Assembly: GCA_028701815.1 (NCBI GenBank)
Contig: JAQVPY010000033.1
Location: forward strand, 1-15,679
DNA: 15,679 nt
Source of the DNA: Bacteroidales bacterium
Lineage (GTDB): Bacteria > Bacteroidota > Bacteroidia > Bacteroidales > BM520
Reading direction: 5' to 3'
The notes below the pieces were generated by a model, which was not told where the DNA came from, searched no databases, and saw only the letters and a program-made list of their open reading frames with translations. Positions 7,653 through 14,343 of the stretch are shown one piece after another; position 1 is the first letter of the stretch; the number at the start of each line of letters is the position of its first letter. The position numbers and the translations under genes were made by a program.

Positions 7653-7666
7653 AAATACAGGTTTAT

Positions 7667-10528
7667 ATGATCACGAATAATTTCATTGAGCGTCACGTAG
7701 GTCCTAATAAAGAACAGACGGAAAAGATGCTAAAACGTATCGGGGTATCATCAATAGAAGAGTTAATTGACATGACGATACCTTCAAAAATCAGGTTTAA
7801 AGAAGACCTCGACCTTCCACAGGGGATGAACGAATACGAATACATGAACTACATAAAAGGTCTCGGAGCAAAGAATAAGATATTCAGGACCTACATCGGG
7901 TTGGGATACTACAATACTATTCTTCCGGGCGTTATTCAAAGAAATATTCTTGAAAATCCGAGTTGGTACACATCATATACTCCCTATCAGGCTGAGATTT
8001 CGCAAGGACGTCTTGAAGCCCTGTTGACATTTCAGACGATGGTTTCCGATTTAACAGGAATGCCTATTTCAAACTGTTCCTTATTAGATGAAGGGACGTC
8101 TGCCGCAGAAGCGATGATTATGACCTTCAACTGCCGCAGCAGAGAGATGGCAAAACGTGGCGACAACAAGTTCTTCGTTTCCGAAAACGTCCTCCCGCAG
8201 TCGCTGGCAGTAATGAAAACAAGAGCTCACAACCTCGGCATTGAAATACACGTAGGCAATGAAAACGACTTCGATTTCGGAGAAGGATTTTATGGTGCGA
8301 TCTTACAATATCCTACAGCCAAAGGTTCCGTTAACGACTACAAGTGGTTTACAGAAAAAGCTCATGAAAAAGGCATAGTCGTTACTGTTGCCGTTGATCT
8401 GATGAGTTTAGCACTTCTGACTCCTCCGGGAGAATGGGGAGCAGACATCGTTGTCGGATCCTCACAGCGTTTCGGTACACCTATGGGCTTCGGCGGCGCT
8501 CATGCGGCATTTTTGGCGACTGTTGACGAATATAAACGTAAAATGCCGGGAAGAATTATCGGCATTACAATCGACAAGACCGGAAAAAGAGCTTTACGTA
8601 TGGCTCTTCAAACGCGTGAACAGCATATCAAACGCGAAAAAGCAACTTCCAATATCTGTACATCTCAGGCATTGATGGCTACCATGGCCGGATTCTACGG
8701 TGCATATCACGGACCCGACGGCATCAAACAGATTGCAAGACATATAAATATCCTGACCATTGTTCTTTCAAACAAACTTCAGAAATTGGGATATATTCAA
8801 AATAATAAGAACTTCTTCGATACCATAGATGTTACAATGCCAAAAGGCGTTTGCACCTGCACTATCAACGATATGGCACTGAAAAACGAAATGAACTTCA
8901 GAATTATCTCTAAAGAAGAATTATCAATAAGTCTCGACGAAACAACATCTCTTAATGACGTAAACGAAATCATTAAGATCTTTTCAGACGCTGCCGACAA
9001 ACCTTTTACACCGTTTGTTTGCGACAAGGCTATATGCCAAAAGATGGCATCTATACCAACGTATATGCAGCGCACCTCGGACTTTATGACGGCAAAAGTT
9101 TTCAACGAATATCATTCGGAGACCGACATGATGCGTTATATGACATATCTTGAAAACAAGGATTTGGCTTTGAACAGATGTATGACTCCGTTGGGCTCAT
9201 GCACAATGAAATTAAATGCAGCTGCATGGATGTTCTGTTTGAGCATGCCGGAGTTTTCAAGCATCCACCCGTTTGTTCCGCAGGATCAGGCTTTAGGATA
9301 TAAAGAAATGCTCGACGACTATACGGAAATTCTGAAGAAAGTAACCCATTTCGAAGGCATTTCATTCCAGGCCACATCTGGCGCTTCCGGAGAATATACA
9401 GGACTGCTTACCATTAGAGCTTATCAGGAAGATAAGGGCGAACATTATAGAGACATCTGCCTTATTCCGGCATCTGCTCACGGAACCAATCCGGCGAGTG
9501 CTGCAATGGCGGGATTTGAAGTTGTGGTCGTCAACTGCGACGAACACGGCAACATCGACTTGCACGACTTACGTGCCAAAGCCGAACAGTATAAAGACAG
9601 GCTATCATGTATTATGGTTACCTACCCTTCAACTCATGGCGTATTTGAAGAAGGCATTCTCGAATTGGTTGACATAATCCACAGCAACGGAGGTCAGGTT
9701 TATATGGACGGCGCCAACATGAACGCGCAGGTCGGATATACAGCCCCGGGCTATATAGGAGCAGACGTTTGTCACCTCAATCTCCACAAAACCTTCGGCA
9801 GTCCTCACGGCGGCGGCGGTCCCGGAGTAGGTCCCATAGGAGTTGCAAAACACCTCGTTCCTTATCTCCCGTCTAATCCTATCATTCATATCGGCAGCGA
9901 CGACTCAAAGAGCCTCGGCGCAGTTTCTTCCGCTCCTTACGGAAGTGCTTCCATCATCCCTATCTCTTATGCTTATTGTAAAATGCTCGGCGGCGAAGGA
10001 ATGAAAGAAGCTACCGCGATGGCTATCTTAAATGCAAACTACCTGCGTAAATGCCTTGAAGACTATTATCCTATTTTATATGTAGGCGCGAAAGGAATGT
10101 GCGCTCATGAAATGATCCTCGACTGCAATATCTTCCATAAAACCGCCAACATCGAAGTCATCGAGATTGCAAAACGTTTGATGGACTACGGCTTCCACGC
10201 TCCTACCGTGGCATTCCCTGTACACGGCACTTTGATGGTGGAACCTACCGAAAGTGAACCGCTTAGAGAACTCGACCGCTTTGTAGATGCCATGATCTCT
10301 ATCAGAAAAGAAATGCAGGAAATCGAAGAAGGTCACGCCGATAGAATCAACAACTGCATTAAAAACGCCCCGCATACATGCGAGATGGCTACCGCTGAAG
10401 AATGGGACTTCCCGTACAGCAGAGCTAAAGCATGCTTCCCTATGGGCTATGTCGATGACAAATATTGGCCCCCTGTAGGCAAAATCGACGACGGCTACGG
10501 CGATAGAAATTTAGTCTGCACATGCTAA
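7667..10528 (+). CDS. gcvP: Glycine dehydrogenase (decarboxylating), one-chain P-protein
   Basis: This PLP enzyme of the glycine cleavage system decarboxylates glycine and passes the aminomethyl group to the lipoyl arm of GcvH. From ATG 7667 it has 953 residues, the usual length for the fused P1+P2 form (E. coli 957). The P1 half shows RHVGPN near the N-terminus, YTPYQAEISQGRLEALLTFQ and LLDEGTSAAEAM. The P2 half shows PLGSCTMKLN, SGASGEYTGLL, HGTNPASAAMAGF, YMDGANMNAQVG and HLNLHKTFGSPHGGGGPG; Lys708 in the last motif is the expected PLP Schiff-base lysine. The longer frame from TTG 7640 is rejected because that codon lies inside the -7 box. No gcvT, gcvH or lipoate gene is nearby, so the system is dispersed, as is common in this phylum. 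A strong terminator follows. Confidence 0.98.
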   Translation: MITNNFIERHVGPNKEQTEKMLKRIGVSSIEELIDMTIPSKIRFKEDLDLPQGMNEYEYMNYIKGLGAKNKIFRTYIGLGYYNTILPGVIQRNILENPSWYTSYTPYQAEISQGRLEALLTFQTMVSDLTGMPISNCSLLDEGTSAAEAMIMTFNCRSREMAKRGDNKFFVSENVLPQSLAVMKTRAHNLGIEIHVGNENDFDFGEGFYGAILQYPTAKGSVNDYKWFTEKAHEKGIVVTVAVDLMSLALLTPPGEWGADIVVGSSQRFGTPMGFGGAHAAFLATVDEYKRKMPGRIIGITIDKTGKRALRMALQTREQHIKREKATSNICTSQALMATMAGFYGAYHGPDGIKQIARHINILTIVLSNKLQKLGYIQNNKNFFDTIDVTMPKGVCTCTINDMALKNEMNFRIISKEELSISLDETTSLNDVNEIIKIFSDAADKPFTPFVCDKAICQKMASIPTYMQRTSDFMTAKVFNEYHSETDMMRYMTYLENKDLALNRCMTPLGSCTMKLNAAAWMFCLSMPEFSSIHPFVPQDQALGYKEMLDDYTEILKKVTHFEGISFQATSGASGEYTGLLTIRAYQEDKGEHYRDICLIPASAHGTNPASAAMAGFEVVVVNCDEHGNIDLHDLRAKAEQYKDRLSCIMVTYPSTHGVFEEGILELVDIIHSNGGQVYMDGANMNAQVGYTAPGYIGADVCHLNLHKTFGSPHGGGGPGVGPIGVAKHLVPYLPSNPIIHIGSDDSKSLGAVSSAPYGSASIIPISYAYCKMLGGEGMKEATAMAILNANYLRKCLEDYYPILYVGAKGMCAHEMILDCNIFHKTANIEVIEIAKRLMDYGFHAPTVAFPVHGTLMVEPTESEPLRELDRFVDAMISIRKEMQEIEEGHADRINNCIKNAPHTCEMATAEEWDFPYSRAKACFPMGYVDDKYWPPVGKIDDGYGDRNLVCTC

Positions 10529-10537
10529 ACAATACTG

Positions 10538-10567
10538 AAAGAGGCTGCCTTCGCGGCCTCTTTTTTT
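10538..10567 (+). terminator. Intrinsic terminator after gcvP
   Basis: AAAGAGGCTGC, loop CTTC, then GCGGCCTCTTT form an 11-bp stem (one G-T pair), running into seven T residues at 10561-10567. It begins 10 nt after the gcvP stop. Confidence 0.93.
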
Positions 10568-10581
10568 AACTTCTTATCATA

Positions 10582-11697
10582 ATGGATATTATTGAAATCA
10601 GACATTATCTTCATCAACATCCGGAATTGTCGGGACAAGAAACAAATACGATGCAAACCATCGCGGACTTTTTAAAGCCTCTAAAGCCCGACATTCTTGA
10701 GACTCACGTGGCCGGCTGTAATGGTCTTACAGCTGTTTTCTATGGCGAAAACCGTAATAAGTCCGTTGCATTCAGAGCCGACATCGATGCACTCCCGATA
10801 GAAGAAGATGCCGACCTTCAATATAAATCCTACAACAAGGGCGTAGCGCACAAATGCGGTCACGACGGACATACTGCAATATTGTTAGACTTCGCTCGAA
10901 AAATAGCCTTTAAAAGCCGCCCCTTCAACATCATCCTCCTCTTCCAGCCGGAAGAAGAAACAGGATATGGAGCAAAAAAGATGCTTCAATCCGAAACTCT
11001 CAGACGATTAAAGCCCGATGCTATTTTCGGACTTCACAATATTCCCGGAGCTCCGTTGGGAGACATCGTAATCAAATACGACACCTTCGCCGCCGCTTCA
11101 ACAGGGTTTATTATCAAACTGCATGGACGACAGGCTCATGCCGCCTACCCCGAAACGGGCATAAACCCGGGAATGGCTGTCGCGGAAATAATCGCCGAGA
11201 CTCAAAAGATTCATTCCGAGGCAACAGTCTTTCGTCAGACGACACTTATATATACACGTATAGGTGAAATCGCCTTCGGCACTTCCGCCGGAGATGCCGA
11301 AATCATGCTGACACTCCGGTCTTTCACCAATGCAGGCATGAAAGAGCTGATAAAGACAGTGGAAAACATCGCCGCTGAAAAAGCAAAAAAATATAATCTG
11401 CGCGTTGGTTTCGATTTCAAAGATAGTTTCAACGCCCTTGAAAACAACGACAGATATGTCGATATAATAAAATCATCGGCTGAAAAACTCAATTATGGCG
11501 TTGACATAATTACAGAGCCGTTCCGCTGGTCGGAAGACTTCGCCGATTATCTTTTACAATATAACGGAGCCTTTTTCGGTATCGGTTCAGGTGTTGATCA
11601 TGCGGGTTTGCATCATCCCGACTACGACTTCCCCGACGAAATAATTACCGTCGGCAGCAGCATGTTTGAAGAGATATGTAAACTTTTTTATGACTAA
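10582..11697 (+). CDS. M20D-family amidohydrolase / peptidase
   Basis: This 371-residue cytoplasmic zinc hydrolase belongs to the group of N-acetyl amino-acid, hippurate and IAA-conjugate hydrolases. Visible motifs: RHYLHQHPELSGQE at 7-20, RADIDALPIEE at 65-75, HKCGHDGHTA at 90-99, QPEEETGYGAKKM at 122-134, GLHNIPGAPLG at 150-160, a dimerisation-domain QAHAA at 184-188, and LHHPDYDFPDE at 343-353. Expected metal ligands are Cys92, His94, Glu125 (general base Glu124), His152 and His344. The substrate, probably an N-acylated amino acid, cannot be fixed. The start ATG 10582 lies only 14 nt beyond the T-run of the gcvP terminator, so the gene depends on read-through or on a promoter hidden inside the end of gcvP. 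No terminator follows immediately; the hairpin at 11739-11822 may serve. Confidence 0.93.
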   Translation: MDIIEIRHYLHQHPELSGQETNTMQTIADFLKPLKPDILETHVAGCNGLTAVFYGENRNKSVAFRADIDALPIEEDADLQYKSYNKGVAHKCGHDGHTAILLDFARKIAFKSRPFNIILLFQPEEETGYGAKKMLQSETLRRLKPDAIFGLHNIPGAPLGDIVIKYDTFAAASTGFIIKLHGRQAHAAYPETGINPGMAVAEIIAETQKIHSEATVFRQTTLIYTRIGEIAFGTSAGDAEIMLTLRSFTNAGMKELIKTVENIAAEKAKKYNLRVGFDFKDSFNALENNDRYVDIIKSSAEKLNYGVDIITEPFRWSEDFADYLLQYNGAFFGIGSGVDHAGLHHPDYDFPDEIITVGSSMFEEICKLFYD

Positions 11698-11738
11698 AAA
11701 AGTAACAAAAAAGTCTTCCGCTGCGTCTTCGTTCACTA

Positions 11739-11822
11739 AAAAATTCCGTTTCAAGCTAAGCCAAAAGAACTCGCCTTCGGCTCAAACAGCTTTTGGCTTT
11801 TAACGCTTTCAACGGACTTTTT
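11739..11822. terminator. Long imperfect hairpin, likely bidirectional terminator
   Basis: The left arm (A-run, TCCGTT, AAGC, AAGCCAAAAG) pairs with the right arm (CTTTTGGCTT, GCTT, AACGGA, T-run) in about 25 base pairs interrupted by a 2-nt mismatch, a 1-versus-5-nt bulge and a single mismatch near the base. Both strands end in a T-run after the stem. It lies 41 nt after the amidohydrolase stop and 163 nt after the beta-helix gene stop on the other strand. Confidence 0.75.
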
Positions 11823-11852
11823 CTTTACGTTCACTGCGCCAAGGCGGTCGGC

Positions 11853-11871
11853 ATTGCTGCTTTGCAGCAAT
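11853..11871. repeat. Perfect 8-bp hairpin
   Basis: ATTGCTGC, loop TTT, GCAGCAAT. No T-run follows on the plus strand, so it does not look like a terminator by itself. Confidence 0.75.
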
Positions 11872-11985
11872 TTGGGTTTGGGGTGGCAGGAAGATAGGAC
11901 GTTATAGCCAAAGATGGGCTTGTCGAAGCCACGTCGGTTAGCGACAGGTTTCACTCTGCGCTGCGATTGTATAAAATGCGGAAAT

Positions 11986-13773
11986 TTATTTTACAGCGAT
12001 CTTTTCGATGATGATTCTGCCATCGGCAGTCTTTATCTGCAAAAGGTAAAAGCCGGAAGAAAGACCGCTCACTTCCATGCTGCTTGCATATACGACTTTA
12101 ACGACTGCGCCAGTAGAGTTGATGAGCCTTAAATACTCGACATCTGCTCCCGTAACAAAAACTCTGTCTCTTGCAGGATTAGGGTAAACAGACAGCGAGA
12201 TCTCATCTTTAAAGCAGTTCTCGCCGAGAGTGGTAAAAGCTGTTGTGCTAAGTGTTGCAGCGGTGTTGTTGTAATACAACGGTAAAACGTACACAGTATA
12301 TTCCGTTCCGGACAAAAGCTCATCATATTCGCAGGAGTAATCGCCGCGTTGTTGAGTGCCATACGTTTGGAGGAGAGCTTCTATAGAAATCTGGAGACTT
12401 TGCGCCCAAGTCTGGATTTCATTATCTCTTCCCATAAGTACAAAATAATATTTTGTTACATCATTGGGGACAAAGGATGCCGCGGCTGACATTTCCGTGA
12501 TATACGCAATGGAAGTTTGCACTTCGGGAGCATATTCCGGCGCCCATATCGGTGAATAATCCACCGTGCCGAGAGTGGAGATATCATTGCTATCCCATAT
12601 AACTCCTTCTGACTCTTCTTCTGTGGCAAAGCCCCAATAGTTATTTTCAGCAACCTGATCGTTTGCCGTATTGTTATACAGATTATAGGTGACGCCGCCA
12701 TTGACATTATCCACAATAATATTCTTACCCGCATTATATTCTACGCCGGAGCCATTGATATTGCCGAGATTTGCCATAGCATTTCCCACAAGGGTAATTC
12801 CCCACAGGTTTCCCGTGATAATATTTCCAGAGGCATATAATTTTGTAGTAGTATTGGTTGAATACACCGTGATACCGCTCCCTCCGTTCATAGGGTTAGT
12901 CTCGAGATTATTATCCTCAATAATATTATCAATTGCGAAAAGAACAATATCATTACCGTATTGATTAACGCCGTATCTGTTATCCACAATCACATTTCCT
13001 TTCATAACGGCTTTGAGGGTCCCGCCCACAAGTGTAGAAAAAGAAATGCCGCCGGACATGTCCACATGACCTTCAATATAGTTATTGAAAACATAAAGGG
13101 TATCCGTTTCCGAGCCGGGTCCGAGGTTGATTTGCGGATAGTTGGCGTTAGCCGTACAATTTTTAATCATACGGCAGTTCTCAATTACAGGCGAGCAATA
13201 TCCGTTAGCGGGGGTGTTAACGGCGCCATAGAGATTGCTAATAAACTCACAGTTTCTGATGACGGGGTTACATCCGGAGACGACCACGGCAGCGGAGCCA
13301 TGAGAGGAGTCATATTGATTTTTATAAAAGGTACAGTTTTCTACGAGGACGTTGTCGGCATCGGAGATTTTGAGACCGCAGCAGAAGCGCATCGATAAAT
13401 TTCTTATAATAGAATTGTCGGCGCCGGCATCATGCAGATAAATATTCAAAAACGGATTTGACAAATCGATGGTATCGGAAGAAACGATCAGCAGTTCTTC
13501 CGGCGGGTTGATTTCGACCGTTCCTAAGACAGTTATTTTTGTTCCGCCGTCACAAACGATGGTAGCGTTGTCTGTTACAGACAGGACATCGTTAGCGGAG
13601 ATAGTAATTTCGGCAGTAAGGATATAATTTTCGCCGGAGGATTGTACTGCGCCGCCGGAGACATCTACGAGGTCGTCAAGTGAAAAAACGTCACCGTTGC
13701 CTGGCGTAACATACTGAGCATTAAGGTACAATGACACTGTGATGAGCAGCATTGCGCACAACATATTTTTCAT
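11986..13773 (-). CDS. Secreted right-handed beta-helix protein with T9SS sorting domain
   Basis: From ATG 13773 the protein has 595 residues. A signal peptide (MKNMLCAMLLITVSLYLNAQ) is followed at about 60-410 by repeated short strands with Asn/Gly-rich turns: IIRNLSMRF, VLVENCTFYKN, PVIRNCEFISN, PVIENCRMIKN, GNIITGN and ENNYWG. This is the pattern of a right-handed parallel beta-helix of the pectate-lyase type. Residues about 425-515 resemble a fibronectin-III-like domain (LSGTEYTVYVLPLYY). The end, from about 527, is a T9SS type A sorting domain (LSVYPNPARD, GLSSGFYLLQI, final IIEKIAVK). It is surface-exposed or released; binding or cleavage of polysaccharide is possible, but no catalytic triad is evident. 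The longest frame starts at GTG 13782; ATG 13773 gives a better signal peptide. Only 22 nt separate it from the tRNA gene upstream. Confidence 0.9.
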   Translation of the reverse strand: MKNMLCAMLLITVSLYLNAQYVTPGNGDVFSLDDLVDVSGGAVQSSGENYILTAEITISANDVLSVTDNATIVCDGGTKITVLGTVEINPPEELLIVSSDTIDLSNPFLNIYLHDAGADNSIIRNLSMRFCCGLKISDADNVLVENCTFYKNQYDSSHGSAAVVVSGCNPVIRNCEFISNLYGAVNTPANGYCSPVIENCRMIKNCTANANYPQINLGPGSETDTLYVFNNYIEGHVDMSGGISFSTLVGGTLKAVMKGNVIVDNRYGVNQYGNDIVLFAIDNIIEDNNLETNPMNGGSGITVYSTNTTTKLYASGNIITGNLWGITLVGNAMANLGNINGSGVEYNAGKNIIVDNVNGGVTYNLYNNTANDQVAENNYWGFATEEESEGVIWDSNDISTLGTVDYSPIWAPEYAPEVQTSIAYITEMSAAASFVPNDVTKYYFVLMGRDNEIQTWAQSLQISIEALLQTYGTQQRGDYSCEYDELLSGTEYTVYVLPLYYNNTAATLSTTAFTTLGENCFKDEISLSVYPNPARDRVFVTGADVEYLRLINSTGAVVKVVYASSMEVSGLSSGFYLLQIKTADGRIIIEKIAVK

Positions 13774-13795
13774 AACAAACACATTTTAGGATTTG

Positions 13796-13866
13796 TTGCC
13801 CCAGAAGGATTCGAACCTTCGCTGACAGGACCAGAATCTGGAGTGCTACCATTACACCATGGGGCA
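13796..13866 (-). tRNA. trnQ: tRNA-Gln (CUG)
   Basis: Folded by eye, the minus strand gives a perfect 7-bp acceptor stem (TGCCCCA/TGGGGCA), U8, a 4-bp D stem with loop AATGGTA, anticodon loop TTCTGGT with anticodon CUG at 13834-13832, a 4-nt variable loop and a perfect T arm (GAAGG TTCGAAT CCTTC). The weak U1-A72 pair fits tRNA-Gln. The discriminator is A73 and CCA is not encoded. The anticodon stem is imperfect: C27-U43 and A31-C39 are mismatched, leaving three pairs. It reads CAG codons. Confidence 0.92.
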
Positions 13867-13881
13867 ATTATTTTTCGGTTG

Positions 13882-13889
13882 CAAAAGTA
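13882..13889 (-). promoter_or_regulatory. Candidate -7 box for tRNA-Gln
   Basis: The minus strand reads TACTTTTG, a perfect TAnnTTTG, 15 nt before the mature tRNA 5' end. It fits in the 34-nt gap after the MORN lipoprotein stop. No good -33 element is seen at the usual distance. Confidence 0.55.
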
Positions 13890-13900
13890 TAAAAAATTTT

Positions 13901-14326
13901 TTAATAATTATTTCTTTTTACAAAATTTCCCAAAGTATCATAAAACGTCCACTCTCCCACTCTGTTACCGGCGGCGTATTCGCCTTCCATATAGAGGGTT
14001 CCGTTTTCGTGGAACACCCTTCTATAGCCGTCAGCCATACCATTTTTAAATTTGCCTTCGCTCCAAAGTGTGCCGTCGGGGTACCATGATTTCCATTCAT
14101 CTTCTCTACTGCCTTTTTCGAGGCGACCTTCGAGGCGTTTTGTCCCATCGCTGTAATATTGGATTTCAACATAATTCAGTGTATCATTTCCCTTATACAC
14201 ATGGACGAGCATCGGGTTTCCGTCCGGATAAGCATTTATGGTTTTAGTCGTTTCTTTATTTTGGCAGCCGGCAAAAAGCATCAACGCACAAACGAAGAAA
14301 GCTGTAGTCAGTTTAACATTTTTCAT
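13901..14326 (-). CDS. Lipoprotein with MORN-variant (YwqK-like) repeats
   Basis: This 141-residue protein has a lipoprotein signal: MKNVKLTTAFFVCALMLFAG followed by Cys21, so it is likely lipid-anchored in the envelope. Three repeats of about 24 residues follow: YYSDGTKRLEGRLEKGSREDEW (57-78), YPDGTLWSEGKFKNGMADGY (82-101) and HENGTLYMEGEYAAGNRVGEW (106-126). The Y.DG.L..EG.y..G...G.W pattern is the MORN-2 variant found in proteins often annotated as YwqK-family antitoxin. No toxin gene is adjacent, so that name should not be read as function; a structural or binding role in the envelope is as likely. The ATG lies 17 nt after the pyrC stop, suggesting co-transcription with pyrC. Confidence 0.87.
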   Translation of the reverse strand: MKNVKLTTAFFVCALMLFAGCQNKETTKTINAYPDGNPMLVHVYKGNDTLNYVEIQYYSDGTKRLEGRLEKGSREDEWKSWYPDGTLWSEGKFKNGMADGYRRVFHENGTLYMEGEYAAGNRVGEWTFYDTLGNFVKRNNY

Positions 14327-14343
14327 ATTTCAAACTATTAAGT

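Larger units (their letters stand above)
11698..11985. other. 288-nt noncoding spacer, GC-richer, with hairpins
   Basis: The spacer lies between two convergent genes. It holds a long imperfect hairpin (11739-11822), a second perfect 8-bp hairpin (11853-11871), the direct repeat CGTTCACT (11730-11737 and 11828-11835), and about 160 nt to the right that look clearly richer in GC than other spacers here. A 67-codon minus-strand frame (11751-11954) runs through the hairpin and has no recognisable domain or signal, so I do not call it a gene. The region may be a dispersed intergenic repeat; that needs a genome comparison. Confidence 0.6.

Noticed and set aside
7640..7666. Upstream TTG start giving gcvP nine more residues
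   Set aside because: The TTG lies in the candidate -7 box and upstream of the predicted transcript start; ATG 7667 gives the family-typical N-terminus near RHVGPN.
7604..7666. Glycine riboswitch before gcvP
   Set aside because: The leader from the predicted start is under 20 nt and the whole 63-nt spacer is AT-rich and filled by promoter elements; no aptamer-like structure fits.
11751..11954. 67-codon minus-strand open frame as a gene
   Set aside because: It runs through the terminator-like hairpin, has no domain, signal or promoter, and starts in the 3' region of another gene; more likely a by-product of a GC-richer spacer.
12961..13398. 145-codon plus-strand frame opposite the beta-helix gene
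   Set aside because: Antisense shadow of a gene with clear signal peptide, repeats and sorting domain; no promoter or domain of its own.
13901..14326. Toxin-antitoxin system based on YwqK-like repeats
   Set aside because: No partner toxin gene is adjacent, and the protein has a lipoprotein signal; MORN-variant repeats alone do not show antitoxin function.
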